From Ifrita kowaldi (taxonomy: Eukaryota; Chordata; Aves; Passeriformes; Cinclosomatidae), in the NCBI GenBank assembly GCA_013398055.1, contig VZRS01012069.1, positions 347,470 through 411,469 of the forward strand: a stretch of DNA of 64,000 nt. The letters are read 5' to 3'. The stretch's first letter is position 1, and every line of letters begins with the position of its first letter. The notes under the pieces are model-generated. The model made no database searches. It was not told the DNA's origin and saw nothing but the letters and a program-made list of their open reading frames with translations. Of this stretch, positions 62,949 through 64,000 are shown piece after piece. The position numbers and the translations under genes were made by a program.

Positions 62949-64000
62949 CCTGGAAGCAAAGGACAGTAAGCATTACGAGAATTAAACAGGTTGTCTGTTT
63001 TCCTTGGAGCCTCCATACCCTTGTCTTCTGCTGGGAAGCTACAGTACACCACAACTTCTCACAGCCTCTACTCCTCAGTGAATCTCAACAAATATCCCTA
63101 TGCTGCTTACAGTAAAAGCACATACCAGGGGAGCTATTTCCTTCCTTCAGTTATACAATGTCAGTATCACGGAGCTGTGCTAATTCAGGACACTGCTCCT
63201 ATTCCACAAAGATGCCAAAAGGTCTTGCTGTGGAAATGAAGAGCTAAAATTAGCAGCTCCAAAACTGCAGAAAGCAATCACAGTAAAGACTATATACCAT
63301 CTATGTGCTTAGACAATATCTTTGGCCAAGGCCATTCACACGAAATAAAAATTCTTCTTTAAGGGCAAAAGGACTGCATACATCATACTTCAGTGAAAGA
63401 AGAGATGTGATCCTGAGAATCAAGAGTCACCAGCAACTCTGCTTAAGTTCTAGACATTTAGGATTTCTCAGGGTTTCCTCCTTTGTAACAGCATGTGAGA
63501 TCCGTATGCCTGTCTGGGATCAGCGCGGGATCCAAGGGCTATAAAATCATGTACTAGATTAGGAAACAAGGAAGACAACTGCACATTCTAGTCATCCCCA
63601 GTGTGGGAGGGTGCGATGGTGCTACAAGCTGCTGCTTATCATGTTGCTGCTGAAGGCAGCCATGTAGGCAGAGCCCACAGCCTTCACAGAACTACCCCAG
63701 GACTGCTCCAGATCCACTAGGCTGGGAATAACAAAGCTGCTAAGCTGCCTCCAACTTACTTGAGAAAGTCAAGCTTCAGAAGACAAACTGTGTTGCCTGT
63801 CACAGCATCTCACCTTACAGATGTAGGGCAGATGTGCACCCACAGGCACCCACATGGTGCACCCACATATGCCACACTTCATGGTTGGGCTCCAACACAT
63901 GCTCTGGAGTTTCCATCTTGGGGAGACAAGACTAAAGGCTGGGAAGGACCTAAATCTTGTCTGGATGTGGAGTCACGATAGATGAAAAGTGAACAATTTC
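62949..64000. other. Gene-free right end of window
   Basis: No gene or named repeat is recognised. Open frames here have no family signature. Confidence 0.5.

Noticed and set aside
1..64000. CRISPR arrays, tRNA or rRNA genes, endogenous retrovirus LTR pairs
   Set aside because: I looked for regularly spaced repeats, tRNA-like internal promoter boxes and paired long terminal repeats and found none that I could support.

Overview
The window looks like vertebrate nuclear DNA, most likely from a bird. It is AT-rich and gene-poor, and it carries CR1 retrotransposons. Two CR1 copies end in the avian-type 3' signature, a run of 'accattct' followed by 'attctatg'-like repeats. It also holds old MIR-like SINE relics, decayed palindromic DNA-transposon relics of a type I recall from sauropsid genomes, simple repeats, and assembly gaps within GC-rich or homopolymer DNA. 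Nothing prokaryotic, phage-like, plasmid-like or CRISPR-like is present. I found no complete protein-coding gene. Almost all open frames are short and show no protein family I recognise.

Layout. 1-2100 is AT-rich flank. 2105-3965 is a large CpG island, the one clear promoter-type region, with a TATA-like palindrome (2604-2611), a 19-base gap (2652-2670), an AP-1/MAF-type site (2994-3003) and a 22-bp tandem duplication. Just right of it, on the minus strand, is a candidate first coding exon (4035 down to 3982): an ATG with an upstream in-frame stop, 18 codons, then a GTAAGT donor. If real, it belongs to a gene running leftwards out of the window. I could not identify that gene.

From 4.4 to 33.8 kb I see no gene. 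This stretch holds two short CR1 3' ends (8347-8645 minus, 9405-9595 plus), a long, very old CR1 (about 21200-22655 plus), four palindromic relics, and several homopolymer and microsatellite tracts. At 33.8-34.3 kb a second, smaller CpG-rich block contains a GC-rich minisatellite with 10 full copies and one partial copy of a 32-36 bp unit. It is followed by a 343-base N gap whose two edges carry the same 26 bases, so the gap is probably an assembly artefact.

From 34.8 to 64 kb the sequence is again gene-free. It contains two MIR-like relics (43200-43375, 52825-53010), five more palindromic relics, and a 1.2 kb CR1 on the minus strand (55758-56942) that appears to lack an internal segment. There are also several small tandem repeats.

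The window is best read as one CpG-island promoter next to a roughly 60 kb gene desert or very large intron. No previously undescribed multi-gene system is visible. The items most worth a second look are the candidate first exon, the duplicated gap edges, the minisatellite and the clustered palindromic relics. Family names for repeats come from recalled consensus patterns, not from a search.
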